Notes: generated by a model from the sequence alone, not told the origin. A DNA stretch of 64,000 nucleotides from Kocuria marina (GCF_000786655.1 NZ_JROM01000016.1:248001-312000), one strand, 5' to 3'. Shown: positions 37,720 to 47,329, counted from the first letter of the stretch. Numbers and translations: made by a program.

Positions 37720-39441
37720 ATGTCTACGCTCGAATATTCGCGGGACGACGCGGCCACGACCGCACCCCGCGTTGTCCCACGGTCCAAGGGCCGGGTGATC
37801 GTCAACTGGCTCACCTCGACCGACCACAAGACCATCGGGTACATGTACCTGATCTCGTCCTTCATCTTCTTCTGCGCCGGTGGCGTGATGGCTCTGCTGA
37901 TCCGCGCCGAGCTCTTCCAGCCGGGCATGCAGATCCTCGAGACCAAGGAACAGTACAACCAGCTGTTCACCATGCACGGCACCATCATGCTGCTGATGTT
38001 CGGCACCCCGCTGTTCGTCGGCTTCGCCAACGTGATCGTGCCCCTGCAGCTCGGCGCGCCGGACGTGGCCTTCCCCCGTCTGAACGCCCTCGCGTTCTGG
38101 TTCTTCCTCTTCGGCTCGCTCATCGCGGTGTCCGGGTTCATCTCCCCGCAGGGCGCAGCCTCCTTCGGGTGGTTCGCCTACGCGCCACTGAACAGCACGA
38201 CATTCAGTCCGGGCGTTGGTGGTGACCTATGGGTCTTCGGCCTGGTCCTGCAGGGCTTCGGCACCATCATGGGTGGCGTGAACTTCATCACGACCATCGT
38301 GTGCATGCGTGCGCCGGGTATGACCATGTGGCGCATGTCCATCTTCACCTGGACCACGCTGATCACCTCCATGCTGATCATCATGATCTTCCCGCCGCTG
38401 GCCTCCGCCCTGTTCGCGCTGGGTATGGACCGGCGACTCGGCGGCCACGTGTTCGACGCCGAGAACGGTGGCGCCATCCTGTGGCAGCACCTGTTCTGGT
38501 TCTTCGGTCACCCCGAGGTCTACGTGTTGGCCCTGCCGTTCTTCGGCATCGTCTCGGAGATCATCCCGGTGTTCTCCCGCAAGCCGATCTTCGGGTACAA
38601 GGGTCTGGTCTTCGCGACCATCGCGATCGCGGCACTGTCCGTGACCGTGTGGGCGCACCACATGTACGTGACCGGCGCGGTGGCCCTGGGCTTCTTCTCC
38701 TTCATGACCATGATGATCGCGGTGCCCACCGGCGTGAAGTTCTTCAACTGGATCGGCACCATGTGGCAGGGGTCGCTGACGTTCGAGACGCCCATCCTGT
38801 GGGTGCTCGGCTTCCTCTTCACCTTCCTGTTCGGTGGTCTCACGGGCATCATCCTGGCGACGCCGCCGCTGGACTTCCACGTCTCCGACACCTACTTCGT
38901 GGTGGCGCACTTCCACTACGTGATCTTCGGAACCATCGTGTTCGGCATGTTCGCGGGCTTCTACTTCTGGTGGCCCAAGTTCACCGGCAAGATGCTCAAC
39001 GAGCGGATCGGCAAGATCCACTTCTGGCTGCTGTTCGTGGGCTTCCACATGACCTTCCTGATCCAGCACTGGCTGGGTGTGGACGGCATGCCGCGTCGTT
39101 ACGCCGACTACCTGCCTGAGGACGGGTTCACCTGGATGAACCAGTTCTCGACCATCGGCTCCATGCTGCTGGGCGTGTCCATGATCCCGTTCTTCTGGAA
39201 CGTGTACACCACCCACCGCAACGCCAAGAAGGTGGAAGTGGACGACCCGTGGGGCTTCGGTGGCTCCCTCGAGTGGGCGACCTCCTGCCCGCCCCCGCGT
39301 CACAATTTCACCTCGCTGCCTCGGATCCGTTCCGAGCGCCCCGCGCTGGATCTCCACCACCCGGAGCTCTCGGCGTTCTCCAGCCAGCAATATGAGGCCG
39401 ACACCCCCCTGGTGGGCGGCACCGGAAGGAACGGACGATGA
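37720..39441 (+). CDS. ctaD: Cytochrome c oxidase (aa3) subunit I
   Basis: 573 aa, about twelve membrane helices. Heme and copper ligands are visible: [11 protein letters not shown] (low-spin heme His), [13 protein letters not shown] (CuB His and the cross-linked Tyr), WAHHMYVTG (two CuB His) and [11 protein letters not shown] (heme a3 and heme a His). It forms the oxygen-reducing, proton-pumping core. The ATG lies 10 bases after the ctaC stop with AGGGGATAGG between, and the stop overlaps the ctaF ATG. Confidence 0.98.
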   Translation: MSTLEYSRDDAATTAPRVVPRSKGRVIVNWLTSTDHKTIGYMYLISSFIFFCAGGVMALLIRAELFQPGMQILETKEQYNQLFTMHGTIMLLMFGTPLFVGFANVIVPLQLGAPDVAFPRLNALAFWFFLFGSLIAVSGFISPQGAASFGWFAYAPLNSTTFSPGVGGDLWVFGLVLQGFGTIMGGVNFITTIVCMRAPGMTMWRMSIFTWTTLITSMLIIMIFPPLASALFALGMDRRLGGHVFDAENGGAILWQHLFWFFGHPEVYVLALPFFGIVSEIIPVFSRKPIFGYKGLVFATIAIAALSVTVWAHHMYVTGAVALGFFSFMTMMIAVPTGVKFFNWIGTMWQGSLTFETPILWVLGFLFTFLFGGLTGIILATPPLDFHVSDTYFVVAHFHYVIFGTIVFGMFAGFYFWWPKFTGKMLNERIGKIHFWLLFVGFHMTFLIQHWLGVDGMPRRYADYLPEDGFTWMNQFSTIGSMLLGVSMIPFFWNVYTTHRNAKKVEVDDPWGFGGSLEWATSCPPPRHNFTSLPRIRSERPALDLHHPELSAFSSQQYEADTPLVGGTGRNGR

Positions 39442-39842
39442 GCGCAACTATCAAGACGTTCCTGCTGCTCGGTGTGTTCTGCACCGTGGTGGGCCTGGTC
39501 TACGGGTTCATCACCGAGTTCCAGGAACTCGCCGGGTTCCCCGCGTTGCTGGCCGTGGCCGCCATGAGCTTCATGCTCGTGGTCTACCTCTGGCTCGTGC
39601 AGCGTTCCACCGGGGGCACGCTCCCGGAGGACCGCGAGGACGGCGAGATCGTGGAGATGTCCGGCGACTACGGGGCCTTCTCCCCGTGGAGCTGGTGGCC
39701 CCTGCTGCTCGGCATCGGCTCGGCGCTGTTCGTGACCGCGCTGGCCGTCGGCTGGTGGATCATCGGCCTGGCGGTCCCGGTGGCCGCCCTCGGCCTGCTG
39801 GGCCTGGTCTTCGAGCACTCCCGCGGGGAGCACGCCCACTGA
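39438..39842 (+). CDS. ctaF: Cytochrome c oxidase subunit IV, actinobacterial type
   Basis: 134 aa with four hydrophobic helices ([77 protein letters not shown]). The soluble loop [30 protein letters not shown] is typical of CtaF. ATG overlaps the ctaD stop (ATGA). It is a small accessory subunit of the actinobacterial bcc-aa3 supercomplex. Confidence 0.93.
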   Translation: MSATIKTFLLLGVFCTVVGLVYGFITEFQELAGFPALLAVAAMSFMLVVYLWLVQRSTGGTLPEDREDGEIVEMSGDYGAFSPWSWWPLLLGIGSALFVTALAVGWWIIGLAVPVAALGLLGLVFEHSRGEHAH

Positions 39843-39863
39843 TCAGCATCGGCTGACCATACC

Positions 39864-39901
39864 ACGAGGCCCGCACCATCATGGGATGGTGCGGGCCTCG
39901 T
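39864..39901. terminator. Terminator of the ctaCDF operon
   Basis: A perfect 17-base-pair stem (39864-39880 with 39885-39901) with an ATGG loop, 22 bases after the ctaF stop. Confidence 0.85.
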
Positions 39902-39944
39902 CATATCTCCCAACCGGGGCAGGGTTCGCGATCAGCCCCGAGCC

Positions 39945-40218
39945 TTACGGGCGGGGGTCCGGCATCGATACGCGCGTCGTGCAGCCCTCAAGGTAGTGGT
40001 GGCCGGCGGGGATGCTCTGGAGCTCGACGAGCATTCCCCACGGTGCCTTGACGTGGACCGACCCTTCGCCCTCGGCGTGGTTCGTCGTCCGCGGTCAGGC
40101 CGTCGTACACGACCCCGGCACCAAGTCTGTCGACGATGAACCGGGTGGTGGCGTCGAGATCGCGCGCGGTGACGCCGATGTGCTGGATACCGCGCGGAGG
40201 CAGAGGTGATTTCATGAC
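39945..40218 (-). pseudogene. VOC (glyoxalase) family gene remnant with internal deletion and frameshift
   Basis: The N-terminal piece MKSPLPPRGIQHIGVTARDLD...LGAGVVYDGLTADDEP is a VOC-fold start. It is joined out of frame to the C-terminal piece EGEGSVHVKAPWGMLVELQSIPAG, ending at a TAA whose complement lies at 39945-39947. Together they give about 90 residues against a normal 130-150, so some 50 residues in the middle are gone and the frame is broken near 40095. The ATG at 40215 continues in frame from the IS481 fragment on its 5' side. Confidence 0.75.
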
Positions 40219-40412
40219 GACATCGAGATGGACCATGTGCCCGGGCTATGCTGCACGGATCCGTCGCGGCGGCCGCCGCAGGTCGTCCCCGTGCCGGGTG
40301 AGGTCGCGCAGGCGGGAAATCCCCAGGCGGGCCAGCCACCGACCCACGGTGCACAGGTGCATCTGGTGCCCGAGATCCAGCAGGTGACGGTGGATGCGCC
40401 GGTTCGAGCGGG
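40219..40412 (-). mobile_element. IS481-like transposase fragment
   Basis: The segment RIHRHLLDLGHQMHLCTVGRWLARLGISRLRDLT...RRPPRRIRAA, an in-frame TAG (40246-40248), then PGHMVHLDV is the helix-turn-helix to first-catalytic-Asp stretch of IS481-type transposases. The TAG sits where family members usually have a sense codon before PGHMVHLDV. Both ends are missing: it is fused to the IS110 fragment on its 5' side and to the VOC remnant on its 3' side. Confidence 0.65.
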
Positions 40413-40905
40413 CAGCTGCCTCGGTCCCGGCCACCACCGCGGTCTGCTGGCTCAGTGCATCGAAGATCTCATTCGTGAGGGGCTCGGCCAGCCTGGGTGC
40501 GTGCTTCTTGAGCCTGGCCCGCACATGCCCGCCACCGGCCGCGGCCAGTGTGGCCGGGGTCGGGTAGCGGCTGAGCAGGTCGGCTACCGCCGGGTGGGTG
40601 ACCCGCGGCCCCAAGACCCGTCCCAGGTCCGGGTGGATGTGGGGGAGCATCCCGCGCAGCCGGTTGGAGGTGGCGGTAATCTGGGCGGCCAGGTCATCCA
40701 GGATCGCGCGCAGCCGGGCTTCGTCGTTGGGCGGTGCCTTGTCGTAGACCGTCTTCCCGGCCGCGGTCACGGCGTGGTGGTCGGACTCGCCGACGTTGAG
40801 GCCGAGGAACACCGGTGGTTGTGGTTGCTCTGACAGGGCCGAGTCCCTTGTCCTCCCCTGCTGCACGAGCATGCTGGCCGACCGGGGGATGGTCACGCTC
40901 AGCAT
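40413..40905 (-). mobile_element. IS110 family transposase remnant with internal deletion
   Basis: PPVFLGLNVGESDHHAVTAAGKTVYDK is the N-terminal DEDD transposase start. It jumps directly from RLRAILDDLA to AQITATSNRLRGMLPHIHPDLGRVLGPRVTHPAVADLLSRYPTPATLAAAGGGHVRARLKK, so the part of the catalytic domain holding the other acidic residues is deleted (about 80-90 residues compared with intact members). The C-terminal Tn916-type domain is also lost at the junction with the IS481 fragment. The reading frame stays open through the junction, giving a chimeric 219-residue frame that is surely non-functional. Confidence 0.75.
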
Positions 40906-41149
40906 CCACGTTACGAAGGCCCTCCAGGGGCGATCCCGCCCCTATCAGCGATCCACGACCACCGGACCGGCCCTCGGTGACAACACCCCCCAGATCATCG
41001 GCGACTGGGGCAAACGATCATGCCGAGCACCGACCGGTCAGCACCCCTCCATCCTGCTGGGCGAAAGGGCCAGGAAGAAGGTCACGGGGGCTCTCTTGCC
41101 CACAGTGGCGGCGGCCACCATCGAGCGGGGATGAGGCTGACGCTTCGGC
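40906..41149. other. Intergenic region beside the IS remnant
   Basis: No gene is supported here. It probably contains the flank or end of the old IS110 insertion; IS110 elements usually lack terminal inverted repeats, so the boundary cannot be set from one copy. TTAAAT (41167-41172), the -10 candidate for the next gene, lies just downstream. Confidence 0.5.
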
Positions 41150-41162
41150 TGACACCGTGTCA
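41150..41162. promoter_or_regulatory. Palindromic operator TGACACCGTGTCA upstream of the GyrI-like gene
   Basis: It has the same 13-base core as the site at 36712, placed just before a TTAAAT -10 box (41167-41172) and 55 bases before the gene. The location suits a repressor. Confidence 0.55.
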
Positions 41163-41217
41163 TGGGTTAAATGGTTCCATGGAGCCCATGGGGAAAATTG
41201 CAGGGCAAGGGGGAGCG

Positions 41218-41670
41218 ATGGCCCACGGGCTCGCGTTGGTAGGCCTGCCGGAGCTCGAGTTGCACGGCATGTCGGAAGCGGTACGGGACGAAACCGAGAT
41301 CCCGAGGGCCGTGGCTCGCCTTCTCGAGCGGTTGAACGGCCAGGGCGCCATCGAATCGCGGGAGGTGCATCTCTGCTATGACGGAACGAGCGACAGGACG
41401 CTAATTCGGGTCACAGTGGCCGTCGGAGAGCCGATGATGGGTACTCGCCCCGTGACCTCACCGGGGGCCGGAACGGCAGCTGTCATTCGGTTCGGGGAGC
41501 GGCCGGTCAATACCGGGGACGCATGGCTCATGCTGGACACGGCACTTCGAGGCAAGGGGCTCACCGCCGTGGGACCGTATCGTCAGACCATCCATGGGGA
41601 TGGGAGCGTCACCCTTGCCGTGCCCGTCAGCTCCGGGACGCCGCGTACGGAGGCCGAGGCCAGCGCATAG
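41218..41670 (+). CDS. GyrI-like small-molecule-binding domain protein
   Basis: 150 aa from an ATG with a strong AAGGGGGAG ribosome site; in-frame ATGs at 41179 and 41188 are possible. The pattern ELELHGMSEAV..., VHLCYDG, RVTVAVGE, FGERPVNTGDAWLMLDTALRGKGLTAVGPYRQTI resembles the GyrI-like/BmrR effector-binding fold, in which a pair of SHS2 units binds hydrophobic ligands. No DNA-binding part is present. The shared palindrome upstream suggests control by the same regulator as ctaC. Alternative: an unrelated small protein. Confidence 0.55.
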   Translation: MAHGLALVGLPELELHGMSEAVRDETEIPRAVARLLERLNGQGAIESREVHLCYDGTSDRTLIRVTVAVGEPMMGTRPVTSPGAGTAAVIRFGERPVNTGDAWLMLDTALRGKGLTAVGPYRQTIHGDGSVTLAVPVSSGTPRTEAEASA

Positions 41671-41708
41671 AACAGTGACCAGCCGGCTCCGGGCTGGAGG
41701 CATAGGAA

Positions 41709-41744
41709 AGGGCCCGTTCGGATTATGTGATCCGAACGGGCCCT
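41709..41744. terminator. Bidirectional terminator between the GyrI-like gene and qcrB
   Basis: A perfect 15-base-pair stem (41709-41723 with 41730-41744), loop TATGTG, between convergent genes. Confidence 0.85.
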
Positions 41745-41778
41745 CCCGATCAGCGATCGAGTCAGCTGGGCCCGGGGC

Positions 41779-43446
41779 CTACTTCTCGATCTGTGCGCTG
41801 TGCGAGTCGGCGCCGACGCTGGCGGGCTCGGCGTCGTGATGACCGTGAGCCGCTTCCAGCTCGGCGGGCGTCACGGGGGCCACACGGTCCTCGAAGAAGA
41901 TCCGGCTCAGACCGCCGCGCATCTTCTCACTCGCCGTGACCTTGCCCTTGGCATTGGCACGAGCGGGTTGGACCTCGCGGTCCTCGAAGTTCACGAGCTT
42001 GTAGCGACGGTATTCATCCAGGGGCTCGTGGACCTCCACGAACTCACCGTGGGGCAGGGCCTGGATGCGGCCCGACTCGCGGCCGTGGAGCACGATCTCC
42101 CGGTCCTTGCGCTGCAGGGACAGGCAGAAGCGGCGGGTGATGATGAACGCCAGGATGGGGCCCAGGAAGTACAGGGCTCGCAGCCAGTAGATGACGTCGT
42201 TCACGGCCACGTGGAAGTGGGTGGCGATGAGGTCACCGCTGGCCGCGATCATCTGGATGGCGTAGAAGGTGACGCCGGCGGCGCCCACGGCGGTGCGGAA
42301 CGGCGCGTTACGCGGACGGTCCAGGATGTTGTGGACGCGGTTGTCGCGGGTCACCCAGCGCTCGATCCACGGCCACGCGAACATGACACCGAACATCAGG
42401 GCCATGGGGACCAGCGGGAGCAGGACGTTGAGCGGAACCGCCCAGCCGAAGATGTTCCACTCCCAGTTCCACGGCCAGGTGCCAGGCATCAGGCGCAGGC
42501 CGCCGTCGGAGAAGCCCATGTACCAGTCCGGCTGGGAGCCGGCCTGCACGGGGGACGGGTCGTACGGACCGTAGTTCCAGATGGCGTTGATCGTGGTGGT
42601 CGCGGCGATGGCGGCCAGGATGCCGAACACGATGAAGAAGAACCCACCGGCCTTGGCGGCGTAGATGGGGCCCACGGGGAAGCCCACGACGTTGTTCTCG
42701 GTGCGACCCGGTCCGGGGAACTGGGTGTGCTTGTGCACCACGACCATGAACAGGTGGATCACGATCATCATGAGGATCAACGCGGGGATGATCAGTACGT
42801 GAACGATGTAGAGGCGACCGATGATCGCGTGCCCGGGGAACTCGCCGCCGAACATGAACATGGAGATGTACGTACCCACGATCGGGACGGCCTTGGCGAT
42901 CGCGTCCGCGATGCGCAGACCGTTACCGGACAGCACGTCGTCGGGGAGCGAGTAGCCGGAGAAGCCGGCCACGATCGCCAGGATGAAGAGCACGCAACCC
43001 ACGACCCAGTTCAGCTCACGCGGGCGGCGGAACGCGCCGGTGAAGAACACGCGCAGCATGTGCACGGACAGCGCCATGACGAACAGCAGCGCGGACCAGT
43101 GGTGCAGCTGCCGCAGGAAGAGGCCGCCGCGGATGTCGAAGGAGATGTGCAGCGTGGACGCGTACGCCCCGGACATCTCGACACCCTGCATGGGGACGTA
43201 GCTGCCGTTGTAGGGCAGGGACGTCATGGTGGGGTCGAACCAGAACGCCAGGAAGGTGCCGGACAACAACAGGATGATGAAGCTGTAGAGGGCGACCTCA
43301 CCGAACATGAAGGACCAGTGGTCGGGGAAGACCTTACGGCCGAACTCCTTGACCATCGCGGAGGCGCCCACCCGGGTGTCCACGAAGTTGGCGATCCGGC
43401 CCGTGGTGGTCGTGGGGCGGTATTCGAAGTCTGTTGATGTGGACAT
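41779..43446 (-). CDS. qcrB: Cytochrome bc1 complex cytochrome b subunit
   Basis: 555 aa. The b-heme histidines are in HHWSALLFVMALSVHMLRVFFTG and GHAIIGRLYIVHVLIIPALILMMIVIHLF. The quinol-oxidation region and later helices follow. The C-terminal soluble extension of about 120 residues (REIVLHGRESGRIQALPHGEFVEVHEPL...) is a feature of actinobacterial QcrB, the drug target in mycobacteria. It oxidises menaquinol and passes electrons to QcrA. Its ATG overlaps the qcrA stop (TAATG). Confidence 0.97.
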   Translation of the reverse strand: MSTSTDFEYRPTTTTGRIANFVDTRVGASAMVKEFGRKVFPDHWSFMFGEVALYSFIILLLSGTFLAFWFDPTMTSLPYNGSYVPMQGVEMSGAYASTLHISFDIRGGLFLRQLHHWSALLFVMALSVHMLRVFFTGAFRRPRELNWVVGCVLFILAIVAGFSGYSLPDDVLSGNGLRIADAIAKAVPIVGTYISMFMFGGEFPGHAIIGRLYIVHVLIIPALILMMIVIHLFMVVVHKHTQFPGPGRTENNVVGFPVGPIYAAKAGGFFFIVFGILAAIAATTTINAIWNYGPYDPSPVQAGSQPDWYMGFSDGGLRLMPGTWPWNWEWNIFGWAVPLNVLLPLVPMALMFGVMFAWPWIERWVTRDNRVHNILDRPRNAPFRTAVGAAGVTFYAIQMIAASGDLIATHFHVAVNDVIYWLRALYFLGPILAFIITRRFCLSLQRKDREIVLHGRESGRIQALPHGEFVEVHEPLDEYRRYKLVNFEDREVQPARANAKGKVTASEKMRGGLSRIFFEDRVAPVTPAELEAAHGHHDAEPASVGADSHSAQIEK

Positions 43447-44540
43447 TAGTTCGCCTCATCCTGCATGTCTTGGACGGCGAGATCGCGCTGCGAGTAGGTC
43501 GGTCCCACGGGTTCGTGGAAGTCGCTACGGGCAACGAGGTAGCCGTCGGAATCAACGGTAATGGGCAGCTGCGGCAGGGGGCGGGATGCCGGGCCGAAGA
43601 TGACCTCGCACTCGTTCGTGAGATCGAACGTGGACTGGTGGCACGGGCACAGCAGGTGGTGCGTGTGCTGCTCGTACAGGGCGATCGGGCAACCCACGTG
43701 TGTGCAGACCTTGGAGTAGGCGAAGATGCCGTCCACGTTCCAGTCACTGCGCTCGGGGGAGACGTTGACGTCCTCAGGGGCCAGCCGCATGAGCAGGACC
43801 ACGGCCTTGGCCTTCTCGTCCAGGTAGCCCTCTTCGTGGCTCAGGCTGCTGAGGTTCTCCGGGACCACGTGGAACGCGGAACCGAGAGTGACGTCGGACG
43901 CCTTGATGGGGGTACCGGAGGGGTCGCGCACCAGGCGCACGCCCTCGTCCCACATGGTGTGGCGCAGGACCTTGAGGTCGGTGGGACCGAGGTCCTTGAG
44001 CAGCCCCACGAAGGGGAGGGGCATGAGCACCGCGGCGCCGATCAGCGTATTACGCAGCAGCGGGCGGCGCCGCACACCGGACTCGTCGTAGATGGTGTTC
44101 AGGATGCCCTGCGCCTCGGCGCGGTCCTCTTCCGGGCGCAGGTCGTGGCGCATCTCCACGATCTCGTGGTCCGGCATGAGAGTACGGGCCCAGTGGACCA
44201 CGCCGATACCGATGCCGAACATGCCGAGGGCGATGCCGAGGCCTAACAGCAGGTTCTGCAACCGCAGCTGCGCGGTGGGCTCGGTGTTGACGGCGTCGTA
44301 CAGAGGACCGTCCACGCGGATACCGAAGTACGCCACGAAGAAAAGGATGGATCCAATGATGGAGAGCAGGAACAGCAGGACCACCTGGTGTTCAGCTCGC
44401 TTCGCGGCCTTGGGATCTACGTCCGTCACGCGGGGGCGGTGCGGTGGAAGCCCCGGGTTGGGGAAGTTTTCCGTGCCCGTTCCGTCCGAGGTGACAACCG
44501 CCCCGCTCTTGTGGGGAGTGCCGTCACGATGGTCGCCCAT
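43446..44540 (-). CDS. qcrA: Cytochrome bc1 complex Rieske iron-sulfur subunit
   Basis: About 364 aa from an ATG with GAGGG upstream; an ATG four codons earlier (44552) is an alternative. Three membrane helices near the N-terminus (LFLLSIIGSILFFVAYFGI, LLLGLGIALGMFGIGIGVVHW, NTLIGAAVLMPLPFVGLL) are typical of the actinobacterial form. The 2Fe-2S ligands are CTHVGC and CPCHQS. A Ser/Glu-rich polar N-terminal tail precedes the helices. Confidence 0.96.
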   Translation of the reverse strand: MGDHRDGTPHKSGAVVTSDGTGTENFPNPGLPPHRPRVTDVDPKAAKRAEHQVVLLFLLSIIGSILFFVAYFGIRVDGPLYDAVNTEPTAQLRLQNLLLGLGIALGMFGIGIGVVHWARTLMPDHEIVEMRHDLRPEEDRAEAQGILNTIYDESGVRRRPLLRNTLIGAAVLMPLPFVGLLKDLGPTDLKVLRHTMWDEGVRLVRDPSGTPIKASDVTLGSAFHVVPENLSSLSHEEGYLDEKAKAVVLLMRLAPEDVNVSPERSDWNVDGIFAYSKVCTHVGCPIALYEQHTHHLLCPCHQSTFDLTNECEVIFGPASRPLPQLPITVDSDGYLVARSDFHEPVGPTYSQRDLAVQDMQDEAN

Positions 44541-44610
44541 GTGGTCCCTCATTCTTCTCTTGGTGCTGTGAATACTGTTTCGGGTGCCGGTGGGTACCGG
44601 CGGGGCGCTC

Positions 44611-45402
44611 TCAGGCGGAGCGCGAGGTCAGCCACACGGTGAATCCGATGACGACCACCAGGCCAATGGTCCAGATGAACAGGCCCTCGGACACGGGGCC
44701 CAGGGAGCCGAGGCTGAAGCCACCCACGGTGGTGTTGTTGTCGAGGGTCTTCAGGTACGTGATGACGTCCCGCTTCTCCTCGGGGGTGATGTTGGCGTCG
44801 TTGAACACCGGCATGTTCTGCGGGCCGGTCTGCATGGCCTCGTAGATGTGCTTTTCGCTCACGCCCATGAGGGAGGGGGCGAACTTGCCGCGGGTCAGGG
44901 CACCGCCCTGGCCAGCGGCGTTGTGGCACATGGCGCAGTTGGCCAGGAACACCTTGGCGCCGTTGGCGGAGTTGCCCTCGCTGATGTCGAGGTACTCCTC
45001 CTCGGGGACGGCGGGGCCGGCACCCAGGGAAGCCACGTACGCGGAGAGCTGCTTGGTCTGTTCGTCGTTGAACTGCTGCGGCTTGACCTGCGCCTGGGGG
45101 CCCTGCATCTGCATGGGCATACGGCCGGTCCCGACCTGGAAGTCGACGGAGGAAGCGCCCACGCCGATCAGGGAGGGACCGGTGTCGGTGCCCTGGGCCT
45201 GCATGCCGTGGCACGTGGAGCAGTTGGACATGAAGAGCTTCTGCCCCTCCTCGACGTCCTGAGCCGAGTACGTGGTGGTGTCGGCCTTGGCTTCATTGGT
45301 GGTTGTGGCAACTGCGTAGAGTCCACCGGTCAGAAGCAAAGCCATGACCAACAGCGCGAGGGCTGCCATGGGATGGCGGCGCTTTTGTGAGAGTGCCTTC
45401 AC
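44611..45402 (-). CDS. qcrC: Diheme cytochrome c subunit of the bcc complex
   Basis: 263 aa. An N-terminal hydrophobic segment (ALALLVMALLLTGGLYAVA) precedes two c-type heme motifs, CSTCH and CAMCH, with Met ligands probably in the MPVFND and PMQMQGP regions. A C-terminal membrane anchor (FIWTIGLVVVIGFTVWL) follows. In Actinobacteria this protein replaces soluble cytochrome c and links the bcc complex to the aa3 oxidase. AAAGGAA lies before the GTG. Confidence 0.97.
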   Translation of the reverse strand: MKALSQKRRHPMAALALLVMALLLTGGLYAVATTTNEAKADTTTYSAQDVEEGQKLFMSNCSTCHGMQAQGTDTGPSLIGVGASSVDFQVGTGRMPMQMQGPQAQVKPQQFNDEQTKQLSAYVASLGAGPAVPEEEYLDISEGNSANGAKVFLANCAMCHNAAGQGGALTRGKFAPSLMGVSEKHIYEAMQTGPQNMPVFNDANITPEEKRDVITYLKTLDNNTTVGGFSLGSLGPVSEGLFIWTIGLVVVIGFTVWLTSRSA

Positions 45403-45459
45403 GTCAAACGTTCCTTTTGCTCGGTTCTAGAACTTGAATGGGCGAACGGTCCCGGGGGC

Positions 45460-46098
45460 CTACTTGATGAAGTAGACCAGCACGAACAGGACGATCCAGA
45501 CCACGTCGACGAAGTGCCAGTAGTAGGACACCACGATGGCCGAGGTGGCCTCGTAGTGACCGAAGCGCTTGGCAACGAAGGCGCGGCCCATGATGAAGAG
45601 GAATGCGATCAGGCCACCGGTCACGTGCAGGGCGTGGAAACCGGTGGTGATGTAGAAGGCGGAGCCGTAGGCGTTCGCGGCGATCGTGACGCCTTCGGAA
45701 ACGAGAGCGACGTACTCGTAAACCTGCACGGACACGAACACGGCGCCCATGAGGAAGGTCAGGGCGAACCACTCGGTCATGCCCCACTTGGTGACTTGGA
45801 GGATGCCGCCGGTGCGCCGGGGCTGGAGCCGCTCGGCGGCGAAGACGCCGAACTGGCACGTGACGGAGCTCAGTACCAGGACGATGGTGTTGGCCAACGC
45901 CATGGGCACGTTGAGCAGCTGTGTGTTCTCGTGCCAGACCTCCGGGGAGGTGGCGCGCAGAGTGAAGTACATGGCGAAGAGTCCGGCGAAGAACATCACT
46001 TCGGAGGACAACCACACGATGGTGCCCACGGATGTGAGGTTGGGGCGAGTGATGGTCGCGCCCACCGGTTTGGCTGGGGTATGAGTCGCAGTTGTCAC
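45460..46098 (-). CDS. ctaE: Cytochrome c oxidase (aa3) subunit III
   Basis: About 212 aa, five membrane helices ([104 protein letters not shown]). FHALHVTGG and [10 protein letters not shown] are classic subunit III signatures. It heads ctaE-qcrC-qcrA-qcrB, the standard actinobacterial order. On the minus strand CATAAT lies six bases before the GTG, with no ribosome site. Confidence 0.95.
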   Translation of the reverse strand: MTTATHTPAKPVGATITRPNLTSVGTIVWLSSEVMFFAGLFAMYFTLRATSPEVWHENTQLLNVPMALANTIVLVLSSVTCQFGVFAAERLQPRRTGGILQVTKWGMTEWFALTFLMGAVFVSVQVYEYVALVSEGVTIAANAYGSAFYITTGFHALHVTGGLIAFLFIMGRAFVAKRFGHYEATSAIVVSYYWHFVDVVWIVLFVLVYFIK

Positions 46099-46104
46099 AG
46101 AGAC

Positions 46105-46110
46105 ATTATG
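46105..46110 (-). promoter_or_regulatory. -10 box CATAAT, six bases before ctaE
   Basis: CATAAT-GTCTCT-GTG on the minus strand; the predicted promoter of the ctaE-qcrCAB operon, probably leaderless. Confidence 0.45.
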
Positions 46111-46260
46111 TCGCCAAAACTCGTGGCGAACCAACCACCACGGCCTTCGCAGCGCATCGTGTCGCGTCCCCAAGGTGTGATCTGGACGACCCTCCCGTCC
46201 GCCGGGCCGCGGTGGGCCGCGGCCTGCCGCCGTACTGCGTCACGCGGAGTGACGGCGCGA

Positions 46261-46266
46261 TAGAGT
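46261..46266 (+). promoter_or_regulatory. -10 box TAGAGT, seven bases before trpD
   Basis: TAGAGT-CGAAGCC-GTG with no ribosome site. Confidence 0.45.
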
Positions 46267-46273
46267 CGAAGCC

Positions 46274-47329
46274 GTGACTACCTCGAACGCCTCCCGCACG
46301 AACAACCACTGGCCAGACGTGTTGACGAGCTTGTCCCGCGGCGAGGACCTGTCATGGGAGCAGTCCTACTGGGCCATGGACAACATCATGGCGGGCGAGG
46401 TCCCCGACACCGTGGTCGCGGGCTTCCTCATGGCGCTGCGCACCAAGGGGGAGAGCGTGGCCGAGCTCAACGGTCTCGCGGACGCCATGGTCGCTCACGC
46501 CCGCCCCATCTCCGTTCCCGGCCCGGCGCTGGACATCGTGGGCACCGGCGGGGACCGCCTCTCGAGCGTTAACATCTCCACGATGTCCGCCCTGGTGTGC
46601 GCGGGCGCGGGGGTGCGGGTCGTGAAGCACGGCAACCGGGCGTCGTCGTCCAAATCGGGATCGGCGGACGTCCTGGAGGCCCTGGGCGTACAGCTGGACA
46701 TGCCCGTCGAGCGCGTCCAGCGCGCCGCGCGCGAGGTGGGGATCACCTTCCTATTCGCGCAGACCTTCCACCCGTCCATGCGCTTCGCGGCCGCCGCACG
46801 CAAGGCCCTCGGGGTCGCCACGGCCTTCAACTTCCTGGGCCCGATCACCAACCCGGCCAAGGTCAAGGCCTCGGCGATCGGCGTCGCGGACGAGGCCCTC
46901 GCCCCGCTGATGGCCGGTGTGTTCCAGAACCGCGGCGATCGCGCGCTCGTCTTCCGCGGCGGTGACGGGCTCGACGAGTTGACCGTCACGGCGCCGTCCC
47001 GGATCTGGGAGGTGCGGGATGGCCGGACCACCGAGCACACGCTCGAGCCCCTGGACCTGGACATGCCGCGCGCCACGATCGAGGATCTGCGCGGCCAGGA
47101 CGCTGCCTACAACGCCGGCGTGGTGCGCGACATCCTCGACGGATTGCAGGGGCACGTGCGTAACGCGGTGCTGCTCAATGCCGCCGCCGGGCTCGTCGCG
47201 ATCGACGAGAGCGCCGATGCTCCCTTCGCCGAGCGTTTCGAGGCCGCCGTTGGGCGTGCGGCCGAGTCTATCGACTCGGGTGCGGCGCGAGACGTCCTCA
47301 CCCGGTGGGTCGAGTTCGCCGCGCGGTGA
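46274..47329 (+). CDS. trpD: Anthranilate phosphoribosyltransferase
   Basis: 351 aa. It joins anthranilate to PRPP in tryptophan synthesis. The PRPP/metal site motifs are [18 protein letters not shown] and [18 protein letters not shown], followed by [15 protein letters not shown] and [13 protein letters not shown]. It is a single gene here, apart from other trp genes, and divergent from ctaE. This separation from the trp operon is usual in Actinobacteria. Confidence 0.95.
   Translation: MTTSNASRTNNHWPDVLTSLSRGEDLSWEQSYWAMDNIMAGEVPDTVVAGFLMALRTKGESVAELNGLADAMVAHARPISVPGPALDIVGTGGDRLSSVNISTMSALVCAGAGVRVVKHGNRASSSKSGSADVLEALGVQLDMPVERVQRAAREVGITFLFAQTFHPSMRFAAAARKALGVATAFNFLGPITNPAKVKASAIGVADEALAPLMAGVFQNRGDRALVFRGGDGLDELTVTAPSRIWEVRDGRTTEHTLEPLDLDMPRATIEDLRGQDAAYNAGVVRDILDGLQGHVRNAVLLNAAAGLVAIDESADAPFAERFEAAVGRAAESIDSGAARDVLTRWVEFAAR

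Noticed and set aside
41800-43437. A 545-codon plus-strand frame opposite qcrB
   Set aside because: It is antisense to qcrB, whose heme-binding motifs are unambiguous.
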